The notes below the pieces were generated by a model. That model saw only the letters and a program-made list of their open reading frames with translations. It was not told where the DNA came from and ran no database searches. From assembly GCF_900963305.1 (NCBI RefSeq), contig NC_042519.1, forward strand, positions 9,095,501-9,159,500: DNA of 64,000 nt, written 5' to 3'. This DNA comes from Echeneis naucrates (lineage: Eukaryota; Chordata; Actinopteri; Carangiformes; Echeneidae). Made by a program: the position numbers and the translations under genes. Below are positions 59,442 through 64,000 of the stretch, in pieces. Within the stretch, counting starts at the first letter, position 1. Every line of letters begins with the position of its first letter.

Positions 59442-64000
<4,559 letters not shown>

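Overview
The window is vertebrate nuclear DNA, almost certainly from a ray-finned (teleost) fish. Its genes are split into small exons with GT-AG introns (one GC-AG), the intergenic DNA is AT-rich with microsatellites, and the mobile elements are typical fish families: Tc1/mariner MITEs, tRNA-derived SINEs, L2-like and other LINE fragments, and a Harbinger relic. No bacterial, phage or CRISPR content is present.

Layout. (1) 2.9-8.5 kb, plus strand: stc1 (stanniocalcin-1), four exons, complete, with TATA and CCAAT promoter elements. (2) 17.9-19.7 kb, plus: a tinman-class NK2 homeobox gene (nkx2.7/Nkx2-6 type). (3) 24.6-25.5 kb, plus: nkx3-1. (4) 32.5-38.5 kb, minus: slc25a37 (mitoferrin-1), four exons with a 4.2-kb first intron. 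(5) 42.5-47.5 kb, minus: entpd4 (lysosomal/Golgi apyrase), twelve coding exons. (6) 49.4-52.3 kb, minus: an unnamed 665-aa leucine-rich-repeat gene that I could reconstruct but not identify. (7) 52.4-59.3 kb: a transposon-rich block with palindromic elements, a Harbinger relic, a SINE, a 43-bp tandem repeat, an L2-like LINE tail and a perfect 37-bp hairpin. (8) 59.4-64.0 kb, minus: the 3' eleven exons of gda (guanine deaminase), whose 5' end lies outside the window.

The order stc1 - NK2 - nkx3-1 - slc25a37 - entpd4 matches human chromosome 8p21 (STC1, NKX2-6, NKX3-1, SLC25A37, ENTPD4). After entpd4 the human order (LOXL2) is lost and replaced by the LRR gene and gda. The genes are not a pathway; they are a conserved neighbourhood. 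Two homeobox genes in tandem, surrounded by long gene-poor stretches, suggest shared long-range regulation. The mitoferrin gene carries an intronic cluster of GATA, E-box and NF-E2-like sites that fits its known erythroid role.

All protein-coding models below were built by following reading frame across splice sites; every complete model closes in frame. Similarity statements are from memory of the families, not from a search. I found no convincing wholly new biological system. The most interesting leads are the intronic erythroid-type motif cluster, the unidentified LRR gene and the palindromic elements at 55-57 kb.
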